This document shows positions 16,679-26,031 of a DNA stretch of 64,000 nucleotides, piece after piece. The DNA is from DASWJZ01 sp963720705. GTDB taxonomy: Bacteria > Pseudomonadota > Alphaproteobacteria > Rhizobiales > Afifellaceae. Within the stretch, counting starts at the first letter, position 1; every line of letters begins with the position of its first letter. The stretch covers positions 496,001-560,000 of the forward strand of contig CAVRGJ010000002.1 of the NCBI GenBank assembly GCA_963720705.1, in the 5' to 3' direction. The notes beneath the pieces were generated by a model that was given only the letters and a program-made list of their open reading frames with translations, was not told the origin of the DNA and made no database searches. The translations under genes were made by a program, and so were the position numbers.

Positions 16679-17440
16679 TTAGAATTTGAAGCTCAGGCGA
16701 CCTTTGACTTCTTGGAACTGCAGATCGATGTCTGCGGCAAAAGGGTTCTGCCCCCGTCTGTAACGGTTCCCAACGAAACTATCAGGGCTCAGGTCAACAA
16801 ACTGATAGTCTGCGCCCACAACGACGTGCGGAGTCACCATGAATTCGGCCCCGCCGCCGACGGAATAGCCGTTCAGCCACGTGCGGTCCGACCAGCTTTC
16901 CGGTAGTATTGACCGGGTCCCCGAACTGAACGACATTGTCGTTGAGCTTCGCATCGACTTCTGCGCCAGCGTAGCCGCCTTTGAAATAGAAGAGCAAACG
17001 GTCTGGCGGCAAATCCAGCGCGCAAGGACGCCAATCCGATCCAGTTGACATCGAGCGAATACACATCGTCGAAGAACGGGGGATTGAACTTCGATTGCTC
17101 AGAACCCTGCATTCCGGAGCCCTGAATGGCGCCTTCCAAGCCGAGCAAAAGCGAGTTCCATTCTAGATTATAGCCCGCCTGCGCTCCGCCCACGATACCA
17201 TTGAAAGGGACATCGAACTTATCGCCGCAAGCAGCGTCTGGCTGCGCCAGAAGCTGGACAAGGCGCGGTGACAGACCATTGGGAGTCGCCGGAAAATCCC
17301 GCTCCCAAATTCATTCCAAGGTAAAAACCAGACCAACTATAGGCGGGTCCCGCGCTCGCCGCTTCGGCGTGCGACTGGGCAAGGGCGGGGTTTGAAAGGA
17401 GTGCTGCGACAGCAGCCGACGCGAACAGAAAGCGGAACAT
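16679..17440 (-). pseudogene. Porin-family outer membrane beta-barrel protein, frameshifted three times
   Basis: The start at 17440 (behind GGGGG) gives a signal peptide, MFRFLFASAAVAALLSNPALAQ, then YSWSGFYLGMNLGAG, the N-terminal barrel strand typical of the Omp25/Omp31-like family. The reading continues in a second frame (GGAQAGYNLEWN), a third (FYFKGGYAGAEVDAK) and back to the first (YSVGGGAEFMVTPHVVVGADYQF), and ends in LSFKF, with a terminal Phe as expected for a barrel. Three shifts over 760 bases make a functional product unlikely unless the sequence has errors. Confidence 0.85.
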
Positions 17441-17516
17441 GCTTACCCCCCAAAGGGCACTGTAGCATGATCGACCACTCACACTGTAGCTTTTCCGCAA
17501 CACGTCGTCGGAGCGA

Positions 17517-17879
17517 TCAGTCGGTCAATGGTTCTTGAGTTCCCGTAAGCAAACGATTGGCCCAACTTACGAGGGCCAGGGCCGTGAAGATCCCCGCCAG
17601 GTCGGCGATCCAGTCTGCGAGCTCCGCGTCGCGTCCGATTGCCGGAACCGCTTGCAGCACTTCAATCGCACCGCCCAAGATCGCCAGCGCGGCGACCATC
17701 GGCAAGCTTCGCTTTGTGACCCAACCGATTCCGAGAACGCCGAGCGCGAGGAAGCCTGCGAAATGCTGGAGCTTGTCTTCTGGGAGTGATGGCGCAACGT
17801 GGGCAGGTAGGAGACCCAGAACAAGGAGCAGCGCTACGCCTAGCCAAAAGCCTGCTCTCGCTACGTTGTGAATGCTCAT
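17517..17879 (-). CDS. VanZ-like small membrane protein
   Basis: The 120-residue protein has four hydrophobic segments. The PEDKLQHFAGFLALGVLG motif with Asp, Lys, His and Phe matches the VanZ-like family, and DWIADLAGIFTALAL forms the last helix. I chose the ATG at 17879, which gives a short N-terminus. VanZ-like proteins occur in glycopeptide resistance operons but more often near polysaccharide genes, where their role is unclear. The exopolysaccharide locus begins 3 kb to the right. Confidence 0.85.
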   Translation of the reverse strand: MSIHNVARAGFWLGVALLLVLGLLPAHVAPSLPEDKLQHFAGFLALGVLGIGWVTKRSLPMVAALAILGGAIEVLQAVPAIGRDAELADWIADLAGIFTALALVSWANRLLTGTQEPLTD

Positions 17880-18184
17880 TCCCACCACTTTCGTGCATCC
17901 CTTCGGCCGTAAACTGGCCAACAGCGACCGTTTTGGCGAGTCCCTCGAATGGTGGAGAACAAAATTGGGCAAATTGGATGAGGCGCATGTGATCTTTGCG
18001 CCCAAGTCGTTGGTGACGGTGTCCCAAGACCGCTCATATGCCTAATCGCCCCCCGGAGTCTCAATTCTGTGCCGATTGCCCAGGCGAACGGTGTTCATTC
18101 GAAAGTGCAGGATGAGCGCAGTTCATGATCGGGCTAACCTAACAACAGCGGCATGACTGAGTACCCGGAGCAGGACCCGGAAAA
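17880..18184. other. Intergenic region
   Basis: No gene is seen. An ATG frame at 18152 runs only about 30 codons and overlaps the start of the next gene in another frame. Confidence 0.4.
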
Positions 18185-18517
18185 GTGTCAGCGTCACCGC
18201 TCCTTAGGTCAGAAGGTTCGCCAAGTCGGGACTCCCCGGACTTCGTGGACAAAGAGTTCTTTTTGTCCGTGATCGAGGCACTTGAGCAGCTTCTGTCGGA
18301 GAGCCGCTGCGGTCGCCATCCGATGATCGCGTTTCTTCTCGACATCGCCAGAGTCGAAGCCGAGGACGAACTCAGAACCGATGCCGAGATTGCGGACCGT
18401 TTCTCCGAATTCCAGGAAGTGGGAATGACGCGTATCTTGGAGGATCTAAGTAGAAAGATCGGCTGCAAGATTCCGGACGACGACACATCATCGCGCGAAA
18501 GCCCCGGCCAGGCGTGA
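18185..18517 (+). CDS. Small acidic helical protein, unknown function
   Basis: The 110-residue frame starts at a GTG with no clear ribosome binding site. Residues 20-95 are consistently helical and acidic (FLSVIEALEQLLSES, MIAFLLDIARVEAEDEL), which is unlike random coding. The N-terminus and the Ser/Pro-rich tail look disordered. No family is recognised. Confidence 0.5.
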   Translation: MSASPLLRSEGSPSRDSPDFVDKEFFLSVIEALEQLLSESRCGRHPMIAFLLDIARVEAEDELRTDAEIADRFSEFQEVGMTRILEDLSRKIGCKIPDDDTSSRESPGQA

Positions 18518-18636
18518 ACTCATTAATCTGCGGCCTGACGGCTGACGAGAATCGCGATCTCGGCGATGTCCATATCCAATTCGTACTTATGCCACGTGTC
18601 ACGGTTCTGCTGATCTGCTTCTGTCCGGCCACAGCG

Positions 18637-18861
18637 CTATGAATTCGCGAAAATAGCTTTCAAACCCGCCGGCGAAATCACTTCGATAATCTCACACGGT
18701 GTGTTGCCGGCGTTCCAAAACGTCTGCCATTGGACTCGTGGCTTTAACACCCAGCTGCCTGGCTCAGCGGTGACAATGGCGTCGAAGTCGCCGAAGTCGA
18801 ATTTCTCGCCGATGCCAGCTGGAATAATTAGCGGTGCCTCGCCCGACATTGGACGCTGCAT
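18637..18861 (-). CDS. Short cupin-like protein
   Basis: The 74-residue protein starts at an ATG with a good GGGAGA site. The strand pattern, with GEKFDFGDFDAIVTAEPG, then WQTFWNAGNTPCEIIEVISPAGL, matches the C-terminal half of a cupin barrel. The metal-binding HxH motif of the N-terminal half is absent. It may be a degraded single-domain cupin or a non-catalytic form. Confidence 0.55.
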   Translation of the reverse strand: MQRPMSGEAPLIIPAGIGEKFDFGDFDAIVTAEPGSWVLKPRVQWQTFWNAGNTPCEIIEVISPAGLKAIFANS

Positions 18862-18961
18862 GACTGAGTCTCCCGCGACAGGGTGCTCGATACCCGCTTG
18901 CCGGGAGCGATAACGATATCATCACAGCAAATGGCGCGCGTGTCGTTGCTGACGACGGGAC

Positions 18962-19114
18962 GTGGGATACGGCCGCGCATCGTCGAACAAGCCGAAGCTT
19001 GTGGTCGTTGTCGAGAACTCCGTCTCCGAACTGCGGATGCACGAAATTTCAAGGGCGTTCGACGCGGTGCTGCGGCGCAACCGGACGCGGGCCTATGACC
19101 AGACGATCGCGTAG
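18962..19114 (+). CDS. Possible 50-residue protein
   Basis: A GTG frame encodes a basic leader, then KPKLVVVVENSVSEL and a helix ISRAFDAVLRRNRTR, ending YDQTIA. The strand-helix pattern is protein-like, but the ribosome binding site (GGGA) is very close to the start codon. It is too short for firm support. Confidence 0.3.
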   Translation: MGYGRASSNKPKLVVVVENSVSELRMHEISRAFDAVLRRNRTRAYDQTIA

Positions 19115-19181
19115 TCGGATCTAAGTGTGATCGCACGCCGCACCCGGCCCGGCCGAAGTCCTCGCGGTCAAAGCGGCGTTA

Positions 19182-19442
19182 TCATTCTCTCGCACTTGCG
19201 AGGGAACTCTCCCTCTCATTGGCGGAACCGAACGGCAGAACCAAGACGGTCACGCCATGCTCATCGACAATTTGAAAATGCCTGTTGTTGGAAACCCAGC
19301 CACCCGGAAAAACTTCTTGTAGAACTGACAAAATGACTTCGCGACATTCTTCGCGAACAGCATCATCGTCAGCTAGCTCTATGCCCTCCGTATCCTCAAG
19401 CAGGACTCCGTTGTCGTGAATATGGAAATAGTAATGCGGCAT
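19182..19442 (-). CDS. DUF6894-type small protein (copy 1)
   Basis: The 86-residue protein begins MPHYYFHIHDNG, followed by DTEGIELADDDAVREE and VDEHGVTVLVLPF. This matches the small family that begins MPRYFFHV and has an Asp-x-Glu-Gly-x-Glu-Leu strand. I placed the start at the ATG at 19442 because the family begins there. Function is unknown. Copy 2 diverges 355 bases away and copy 3 lies at 60.3 kb. Confidence 0.8.
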   Translation of the reverse strand: MPHYYFHIHDNGVLLEDTEGIELADDDAVREECREVILSVLQEVFPGGWVSNNRHFQIVDEHGVTVLVLPFGSANERESSLASARE

Positions 19443-19797
19443 TAGATGCCTAGCTTGTCGTCCTTCCGGTGTGCACCGCAAACCGACAAGCTATGTTAGC
19501 CAATATCAGGGCGGCGGTGAGGCGGGGTGGGCCTTTTCCACAGCTTATCTGTGGAAGCTTCCCCGGCTGCAGGGTCAGGTTACGGCACCCTTGGTTGAAA
19601 CCAATTTTGCCTGCTTCCTAACGCACAGATCAGCGGCTACGCCCATCGGCGCGCCTGCTCCGATTCGCAACGCAAGCGTATCACACCCTTTATCGGCACG
19701 GCGGCGAAAAACCCGCGCCGAGCAGCATCGAAGGGAGAACTGCCGCGGCCCAAGCCGATATGCTACGCCTCCGCCGTGAAGAGCCGAATGACGGAAA
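19443..19797. other. Divergent intergenic region between two DUF6894 genes
   Basis: No gene is supported. The inverted pair CAGCTTATCTGTGGAAGCTT occurs around 19540-19559. A promoter for each flanking gene is expected here, but no clear -35/-10 pair is seen. Confidence 0.4.
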
Positions 19798-20016
19798 ATG
19801 CCGAGGTATTTCTTCCACGTTCGCGTTCGCGACGAACTGATCATTGATCGCGAGGGCCTCGAGTTGCCCAGTTTTGAGTTTGCCCGGGACGAGTGCCACA
19901 AGGCGATAAGAGAGATAATGTCTGAAGAGAAATGGCTTGAGGATTTCGTGGACTGCGAATTTCACATTGTCGACGAACTAGGTCGAACCCTCGCTGTCAT
20001 CCCTTTTGACTCTTGA
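19798..20016 (+). CDS. DUF6894-type small protein (copy 2)
   Basis: The 72-residue protein begins MPRYFFHVRVRDELIIDREG and ends LAVIPFDS. It is clearly closest to the copy at 60.3 kb, which begins MPRYFFHVRVNGELI and ends VAVIPFHS. The centre is an acidic helix (ARDECHKAIREIM). It lies 0.5 kb upstream of the first LuxR-type regulator. The function of the family is unknown. Confidence 0.85.
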   Translation: MPRYFFHVRVRDELIIDREGLELPSFEFARDECHKAIREIMSEEKWLEDFVDCEFHIVDELGRTLAVIPFDS

Positions 20017-20524
20017 TCGTCCGGTTTTCTTCGGTCGATCTTGCGCACTGGCTTTTTTCTCGCGCCGACTTAGTCGCTGCAGCAGCATTCGAATGTGCCT
20101 GCGAACCCGTTCTGAATCGGATTTTACGCCTGACATCGCCGCGCCACATGCCCAATCCCTCTTCGTGCTTCTACCAATTCGACCAAAAGTCTCCCGAAAA
20201 TAGTGATTTCTTCGTTAATACGGCTTCTGGCTGTCATGGGAGAACCGTGAGGCAACTTACGCACGCGGTCCAAGCCAACGGCCTACGCCCTTCGAGGTAA
20301 GAGCGATACGTCTTGAGAGGCATTTCGGAGCGCGCTCACTCCTTTCGTATAGCTCAGGGATCGAGCGCGCGCGACAGAGTTAACAAACATTTGCAGTGTC
20401 GGTGTCGCCTCCCTGGGATACACTTCTTTTGGAGGGGCAATTGGATGTGGGGGTCGTACGAAAAAGCCAATACCACGAATAAGCCAACACCTCAGCATCT
20501 GGACCGGGAACAGTGGGGCGTCAC
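20017..20524. other. Upstream region of the first LuxR-type regulator
   Basis: About 500 bases hold no convincing gene. A GATCG/CGATC inverted pair occurs near 20016-20041, and GTTAACAAACATTTGC near 20389 is an AT-rich candidate promoter element. The frame 20313-20672 overlaps the regulator and lacks family features. Confidence 0.4.
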
Positions 20525-21280
20525 ATGGACCATATGCACAGCGATGTATCGCAACGAAAAACACAAAGAAGGGGGAGCATACCTCGAGATGTCGATCTTG
20601 GCTCGAAGGATGCCCCTCTCGTTCTCATCGAACAACGTAACCTCATTCGAGAAAGCCTATCGCGCAGCCTGAGTGCTTTGAGTACGGCGGGGTCAGTCTT
20701 GTCGTTTGCGACTCCCGCAGAATGGCAGGAGGTCGCCGCCAACTACCCGCCACCGTGTCTGGTTGTGCTTTGCGTCAAGGCGCAGCGAACGACAAAGGCG
20801 GAATTCGAGCAGCAGATTGCAATGCTCACGAGCGCGGGCTCTTCGCCGGTCGTTGTCCTGTCGGATCGCGACGATGCGGACCAGGTTCTGGACGCGCTTG
20901 ACGCAGGTGCCAAGGGGTTCATGCCCACGAGCATCTCGCTAGAGGTTGCAAGCGAAGCACTTCATCTGGTGAGGGCGGGAGGGACGTTCGTGCCTGCCAG
21001 CTCACTGCTCGCGTCTCGGACTATGTCAGGGCAGAAGGCTGGGGGCGGTGGGTTCTTTACCGAACGGCAGGCCGCGGTGGTCGAGAAGCTCAGTCAGGGA
21101 AAACCCAACAAGATCATCGCTTACGAGCTCGATATGCAGGAGAGCACGGTGAAGGTGCACATCCGAAACATCATGAGAAAGCTCAAGGCCACTAACCGCA
21201 CCGAAGTAGCATTCCTCTACCAATCGATGACGGGCGCCCGCGGCCGCGCGCATGACGTCGGGACAGAACCGGCGCTATGA
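20525..21280 (+). CDS. LuxR-type regulator with pseudo-receiver domain (left copy)
   Basis: The 251-residue protein (start ATG 20525 behind GGGG) has a receiver-like domain at about 25-140 and a LuxR/FixJ helix-turn-helix at about 180-240 (FFTERQAAVVEKLSQGKPN, then STVKVHIRNIMRKLKATNR). The strand that should end in the phospho-accepting Asp reads CLVVLCVKAQ, so phosphorylation is unlikely. GAKGFMPTS marks the end of the receiver fold. The protein is strikingly similar to the regulator at 57.4-58.2 kb over most of its length. It probably controls the exopolysaccharide locus. Confidence 0.9.
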   Translation: MDHMHSDVSQRKTQRRGSIPRDVDLGSKDAPLVLIEQRNLIRESLSRSLSALSTAGSVLSFATPAEWQEVAANYPPPCLVVLCVKAQRTTKAEFEQQIAMLTSAGSSPVVVLSDRDDADQVLDALDAGAKGFMPTSISLEVASEALHLVRAGGTFVPASSLLASRTMSGQKAGGGGFFTERQAAVVEKLSQGKPNKIIAYELDMQESTVKVHIRNIMRKLKATNRTEVAFLYQSMTGARGRAHDVGTEPAL

Positions 21281-21438
21281 ACGTTTTGCTTGAGGGCGTT
21301 CTGATTTAGAGGACTCCGACGAATCTGGTCAGCCGCGCGCGAACTTCGGCTCAAGGCAGCGCGCGACTGACCACTTCTGAAGCCTGTCGCACTACGCATT
21401 TCCATCCTTAGAAGGTTAGGACTCTGCAGATCAGGGAT

Positions 21439-23187
21439 TTGGCCTCCTTGGGGGGCGAACTTGAATTGAGCACTGATCTCGTGATTGTCGGGGGTGGCCC
21501 TGCAGGGTTGGCGATCGCGCGGGAGTTTTTCTTTCATCGCACCCAGGTGCTGGTTCTGGAGAGCGGGCGGCTCGAGGAGGATGCCGGGATCGGTGCATTA
21601 AACACCGTCGAAAGCATCGGCGAGCCCAAGACGGATGCCCAGATCAAACGGCGCATAGCCTTCCACGGCGTCAACGCGGCTCACTGGTCACACACAGAGC
21701 AGCCATACGGTGTACGATGCCGGGTTTTGGGAGGCTCGACGCAAGCGTGGGCCGGCAAGTCTGCTGCGTTCGACGGTATTGATTTCGAGCGCCGATCCTG
21801 GGTCCCCAATTCGGGATGGCCTATCTCACGCAGCGACGTCGAGCCGCATGTCGATCGCGCCGCTGCGCAGCTCAACCTCGGTCCAAACGTCTACGACGAC
21901 GGTTTGTGGACATTAATCGGAACCCGGCCGCCCGAGCCGCAGCTCGATCCGGCAATGCTGCGGACCTTTTTTTGGCAATTTGCCCGCTCTCGCATCGATC
22001 CAATGGACTTGATCCGCGTCGGTCGAGAGTTTGTGCGCGAAAGAGCGCCGAACGTAAGTGTGTTGCTCAACGCTACGGCTACCCGCATCCTCACCAACAC
22101 GACTGGAACCGTGTTCGAGGGGGTGGAAGTTGCATGCTTGGAAGGCGTCCGCGCACGGGTGCGTGCTAGGGTGGCTGTTCTTGCGGCAAGCGGGATCGAA
22201 AACCCGCGCCTGCTCTTGGCGTCGAACCAGGTTCACAGAGCTGGCATTGGAAACGACCGCGATGTCGTCGGCCGGTACCTTTTGGACCATCCAGGAGTCC
22301 GAATCGGACGTTTCGGCGCACGCGATGCATCCAAAATCACGAGGCGTTTTGGGTTTTACGGCGTTCCTCATCGGGGAAGGGCGCACATGTACGCGCACGG
22401 CGTCGCGCTGCCGTTCCAGGTCCAAGAGCGAGAGGGGTTGCTGAACTGTGCGCTCTACATGATCGAGGAGCGCGCACCGGACGACCCGTTAGAGGCGATG
22501 AAGCGTCTGATGCGTGGGCGATCGGTTGCGCCGGTGTCGGACTTGGCTGCGCTGATGAAATCGCCGGGCCTGCTTATGAAGGCCCTCGGAACAAAAGTTC
22601 TCCAGGGCAACCACGTACCGGCGTGGCTCATGGCATCTGTCGTCAACTCGATGATCAGGGTCAATCCCAACTTCGTGGTGCGCGAGCACCTCAACAGAGG
22701 CATGCCACACAAATTACTCGGCTTGGCTCTTGAGGGGATCAGCGAGCAGTGCCCCAATCCCGATTCCCGCATCACACTCTCCGAGGCAAAAGATCCGCTC
22801 GACGTGCCACTCGCGAAGGTTTCATGGAAGCCGGGTAATCAGCCTCTGCAGTCCTTGGCGCGACTAGGCCATCTCGCGTCGCGCGAATTCTCTCGGGTCG
22901 GATTGCCTGCGCCGACATTGGAGGACTGGGTTGCCGAGGAGAAGCTCGAAGATGCCATCCCAATCGACATGGCTCACACAATGGGCACTACGCGAATGTC
23001 GAACGATCCGCGCAAAGGCGTCGTTGACGGGAACTGCCGCGTGCACGATGTCAAAGGTCTCTACATCGCCGGCGGCTCCGTGTTCCCAACTAGCGGCCAC
23101 GCCAATCCGACCCTTATGATCGTCGCTATGGCGATCCGGTTGGCGGACCATCTGAAATCCAATTTTCCGGACGGGCTGCGGTCCTGA
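21439..23187 (+). CDS. GMC-family FAD-dependent oxidoreductase
   Basis: The 582-residue protein has the FAD Rossmann motif VIVGGGPAGLAIA at the N-terminus and ends with the GMC C-terminal signature, AHTMGTTRMS, then GLYIAGGSVFPTSGHANPTLMIV, with the active-site His in GHANPT. There is no signal peptide, so it works in the cytoplasm or at the membrane. Only TTG starts are available; I took 21439, with AGGG upstream, and 21466 is an alternative. It lies 16 bases upstream of an SDR gene. The pair may oxidise and rearrange a sugar or lipid-linked sugar. Confidence 0.9.
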   Translation: MASLGGELELSTDLVIVGGGPAGLAIAREFFFHRTQVLVLESGRLEEDAGIGALNTVESIGEPKTDAQIKRRIAFHGVNAAHWSHTEQPYGVRCRVLGGSTQAWAGKSAAFDGIDFERRSWVPNSGWPISRSDVEPHVDRAAAQLNLGPNVYDDGLWTLIGTRPPEPQLDPAMLRTFFWQFARSRIDPMDLIRVGREFVRERAPNVSVLLNATATRILTNTTGTVFEGVEVACLEGVRARVRARVAVLAASGIENPRLLLASNQVHRAGIGNDRDVVGRYLLDHPGVRIGRFGARDASKITRRFGFYGVPHRGRAHMYAHGVALPFQVQEREGLLNCALYMIEERAPDDPLEAMKRLMRGRSVAPVSDLAALMKSPGLLMKALGTKVLQGNHVPAWLMASVVNSMIRVNPNFVVREHLNRGMPHKLLGLALEGISEQCPNPDSRITLSEAKDPLDVPLAKVSWKPGNQPLQSLARLGHLASREFSRVGLPAPTLEDWVAEEKLEDAIPIDMAHTMGTTRMSNDPRKGVVDGNCRVHDVKGLYIAGGSVFPTSGHANPTLMIVAMAIRLADHLKSNFPDGLRS

Positions 23188-23203
23188 CCGGAGAGGCACG
23201 GAG

Positions 23204-24166
23204 ATGGCAACCGTCCTTGTAACCGGCGCGAGCGGCATGGCCGGCCGTTTCGTCGTACCGGCGCTTGTTGAAGCAGGATTCTCCGTACGCGGCCAATATT
23301 CGCGAGCGGCAGCTGACATCCCGGGTGTGGAATGGAGGCGTTGGGATTTCTCAGAAAGTCTAGCAATGGCCCCGCTTGTCGAGGGGTGCGATGCTGTCGT
23401 TCATTTGGCGGCGGAGCTTTCAGACGTCAACAAGATGGATCGCGTGAACATCGAAGCGACGCGCGCTTTGGCGTCCGCGGCAGTAGCCCACGGTGTTCGC
23501 TACTTCGGCCATGCAAGCTCGATCGTCGTCTACGGGTCTCCGCGCTCTCGTGACGTGGACGAACAAACGCCGCTCCTCGATCCATCAAGATCGATTGGGT
23601 CGCAGTACTACGCTGAGCCCTATATGCTCCAGTACGCCCGAACGAAGACGATAGGCGAACTTGCGCTGCGCGAGCTCGCACCTGCCATGCGCGTCGATCT
23701 GCTCCGCCCGGCGGTCGTGGCCGGCCTGGATAGAATCCTCGAATCAGCAAACTGGGGCCTGGCGCGAAAAGTCGCCACACTCTATCGGCGGACCCAGTAT
23801 ATCTACGCCGCGGATGCAGCGGCTGCAGTCGTTTACTTAGTCGCCCGTGGGCTAGGAGGCGCGTCTGTTGGCATCGAGGCTTACAATATCTGTGACGAAG
23901 CGAGCGGCACCTTTCGCGAGCTTTTCTCTCGGGCACTCGAGGTCACGCGTGAGCCGTGCTTCATTGCACCCTGGGACGTGCCTGTCCTTGCCGACATAGC
24001 AAAGGATCTCCTCCGCCATCGCGGTTTCGAGATACGCTACCCGCTGGGGATGCTCAATCTTTCGAACGCAAAGCTTCGCGCAACGGGCTTTCGGCTTCCG
24101 ACAGGTTTCGCGGCAGCGCTCGAGCTAGCGCTCGCTCGGCGTTTGGAGGGCCGAACCGTAGGCTAG
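23204..24166 (+). CDS. Extended SDR family NAD-dependent epimerase/dehydratase
   Basis: The 320-residue enzyme has the nucleotide motif VTGASGMAGRF and the catalytic Tyr/Lys pair in YARTK. A Ser-rich strand before it (HASSIVVYG) fits the active-site Ser. The start has a strong GGAG site. Extended SDRs of this kind act on nucleotide sugars or lipid-linked sugars. It is coupled to the GMC oxidoreductase upstream. Its last 42 bases overlap the convergent polymerase gene. Confidence 0.9.
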   Translation: MATVLVTGASGMAGRFVVPALVEAGFSVRGQYSRAAADIPGVEWRRWDFSESLAMAPLVEGCDAVVHLAAELSDVNKMDRVNIEATRALASAAVAHGVRYFGHASSIVVYGSPRSRDVDEQTPLLDPSRSIGSQYYAEPYMLQYARTKTIGELALRELAPAMRVDLLRPAVVAGLDRILESANWGLARKVATLYRRTQYIYAADAAAAVVYLVARGLGGASVGIEAYNICDEASGTFRELFSRALEVTREPCFIAPWDVPVLADIAKDLLRHRGFEIRYPLGMLNLSNAKLRATGFRLPTGFAAALELALARRLEGRTVG

Positions 24167-25570
24167 CGACAACGGAGAGTGTAGCGGATCGCGCCCGCGC
24201 AATGCCCGTTCGCGGCACGTAACGATAACCGCGAGTGACACGAAGAAGATGACGCCCGGATCAGCGCTACCGCCTGCAAGCGAAGCGGAGACAATTCCCG
24301 CCAGCGCGCAGGCGCGGACACTCGAAGTAAGGGCGCGCTCATCTAGTCGGGCCTTCGTTGCCGCGGCGCCGAGACCGTTGGTCATGATGAGCAACAGGGA
24401 TGCGAACATCATGGTGCCGATAACGCCGAGCTGTGACAGGACTGCGATTGCCCAACTTGAGGGACGCGAACTTCCCATGCCCACTCCCAGCCCGTCCGTA
24501 TCGAACAGGGATTGAAAGCTCTTGTAGTTCCAATAGGCGCGCTCTTGACCGGAGGCGGAGAGCGGCTTGTCGATCAACGCCGTCTGAATGAGATCCACAA
24601 ACGGGTCAAAGGCTCTGGGGTCAAAGAGGTAGATCGACAGAAGCGCCACGATACCGAGAGCGGTGAGCGCCATGAGCTGGAGATCTGTCCGTTTCAGCTG
24701 CCCAGCCAGCAGCGAGCGTGCAACCGACGCAGCGACGGGGACGCTCAAAATGAGTGCCCCGGCATATGCTGTGGAGGAGGTGGAGAGAACAAGTAGAACA
24801 AGGAGAACGGCTGAAAGCAGAAAAGCAAACCTGGATTGAGTTTTTCTCCAATAGGTCAGCGTGAATGCCAGGCACGCAAGAGTTGCGGCGCCGAATGCCG
24901 ATGCCTCCGCGTATGCGCCTGCTATACGCGAAAAGCCGGCCTGCTCGACGTCTGTCAGCATAGAGTAATTTGCAGTCCGGATCGGCTCCAAGATGTCGCC
25001 AAGTCCGACTAGCTTGCCGGCTATGTCCATGGCACCCATCGCAGCGTTCAGGATGCACCATGTGAAGAAGCCCCGTCTGACAATCGCCAAGTTGTCGCTG
25101 CGAGCGAGCATGATGCAAAATGCTATGAATATCAGAATGCTAAGAAGCAGGTATCCGGTCTGCGAGATGTTCGCCGAAACAGGCTCGAGCGGAACTTCGA
25201 GCACCACCCCGCCGCGCATTCGCGAGGGTACGAACGCGCTCGTTTGGCCAGCGAAAAGTCGGGGAAAAATTATGGCACTCGCCGTGGCATAGAGGCCAAG
25301 TGCGCACACCAACCAGGCAGCCGGAATGCGGGCGAAAACCATGCCCAAATCGCGCCATATCTGCTTACGGGCCGCCACGGATACAAGGAGGAGAGCCCCA
25401 AAGCATGTGTAGATAAGGGGTGAGGCCCCCCCGAGCGAGGCGATCGTCACAATGGCCGTTGAGCCGAACGCCAGGGACCCGAGGAGGCCGATGATCAACG
25501 GAGCCTTAAGGAAGCGGGCAAGCAGAAGCAGTCCGAGAAATACCACGGCTCCGTTGATGGACGCGCTCAT
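24125..25570 (-). CDS. Wzy-like polysaccharide polymerase (O-antigen ligase family membrane protein)
   Basis: The 481-residue protein has about ten transmembrane segments. The large periplasmic loop region (SGQERAYWNYKSFQSLFDTDGLGVGMG, cut here by composition rather than motif) contains the R-x-x-x-W and G-x-G pattern common to the O-antigen ligase/polymerase group. In this locus the most likely role is joining repeat units at the periplasmic face. It could instead be a ligase. It is divergent from the small membrane gene at 25724 and overlaps the SDR gene by 42 bases at its 3' end. Confidence 0.8.
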   Translation of the reverse strand: MSASINGAVVFLGLLLLARFLKAPLIIGLLGSLAFGSTAIVTIASLGGASPLIYTCFGALLLVSVAARKQIWRDLGMVFARIPAAWLVCALGLYATASAIIFPRLFAGQTSAFVPSRMRGGVVLEVPLEPVSANISQTGYLLLSILIFIAFCIMLARSDNLAIVRRGFFTWCILNAAMGAMDIAGKLVGLGDILEPIRTANYSMLTDVEQAGFSRIAGAYAEASAFGAATLACLAFTLTYWRKTQSRFAFLLSAVLLVLLVLSTSSTAYAGALILSVPVAASVARSLLAGQLKRTDLQLMALTALGIVALLSIYLFDPRAFDPFVDLIQTALIDKPLSASGQERAYWNYKSFQSLFDTDGLGVGMGSSRPSSWAIAVLSQLGVIGTMMFASLLLIMTNGLGAAATKARLDERALTSSVRACALAGIVSASLAGGSADPGVIFFVSLAVIVTCRERALRGRDPLHSPLSLAYGSALQTPSER

Positions 25571-25723
25571 GCCGAGATCTTCACCAGGGGCTCGGTCGAG
25601 AGCTTGAAATCTCTCGCTTGACCGACGGTCGGCATTCCTGAGACAAGAATGTACCTAGAATTCCGCCGGTGCGGTTGAAACGTGCGTTCTCCGCGCGAGC
25701 GGGCGCTTTGAAGGACGCTTGTC

Positions 25724-25975
25724 GTGGCATATGCCATCGTAGCGGTCGCCTTGTCAGGGATCGTGCTCGGGCTCCGATTCAAGGTTCCTGCGCTCTTGGC
25801 AGCATCTCTGGCGACGATAGTCGCTAGGGTTGCCCTGCACGGACTTGCCCAACCGATCGGATGGAACATTGTCGTATCCACAGTTGTTCTCGTGGCGGTA
25901 TTGCAGCTTTCCTTCCTGATCGGGCTTTTCCTTGCTTCGGTCGTAAACAAGGCGACTTTCATCCCGCGCCGGTAG
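25724..25975 (+). CDS. Small two-helix membrane protein
   Basis: The 83-residue protein starts at a GTG behind AAGGA. Two or three hydrophobic segments are visible, ending in VLQLSFLIGLFLASVV. Its size and shape recall small rhizobial exopolysaccharide regulators of the SyrA/ExoX group and other short membrane proteins near such loci, but no specific motif proves this. It sits between the polymerase and the initiating transferase, which are read on the other strand. Confidence 0.6.
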   Translation: MAYAIVAVALSGIVLGLRFKVPALLAASLATIVARVALHGLAQPIGWNIVVSTVVLVAVLQLSFLIGLFLASVVNKATFIPRR

Positions 25976-26031
25976 TGGCCCTTTTCGGAGGCCCGCAACC
26001 GGGCCGGCTCCATTGATCCGATCGAGACTTG

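Noticed and set aside
25567..26013. Minus-strand 148-residue frame overlapping the small membrane gene
   Set aside because: It has Thr/Arg-rich composition without domains, while the plus strand shows clear hydrophobic helices and a ribosome binding site.
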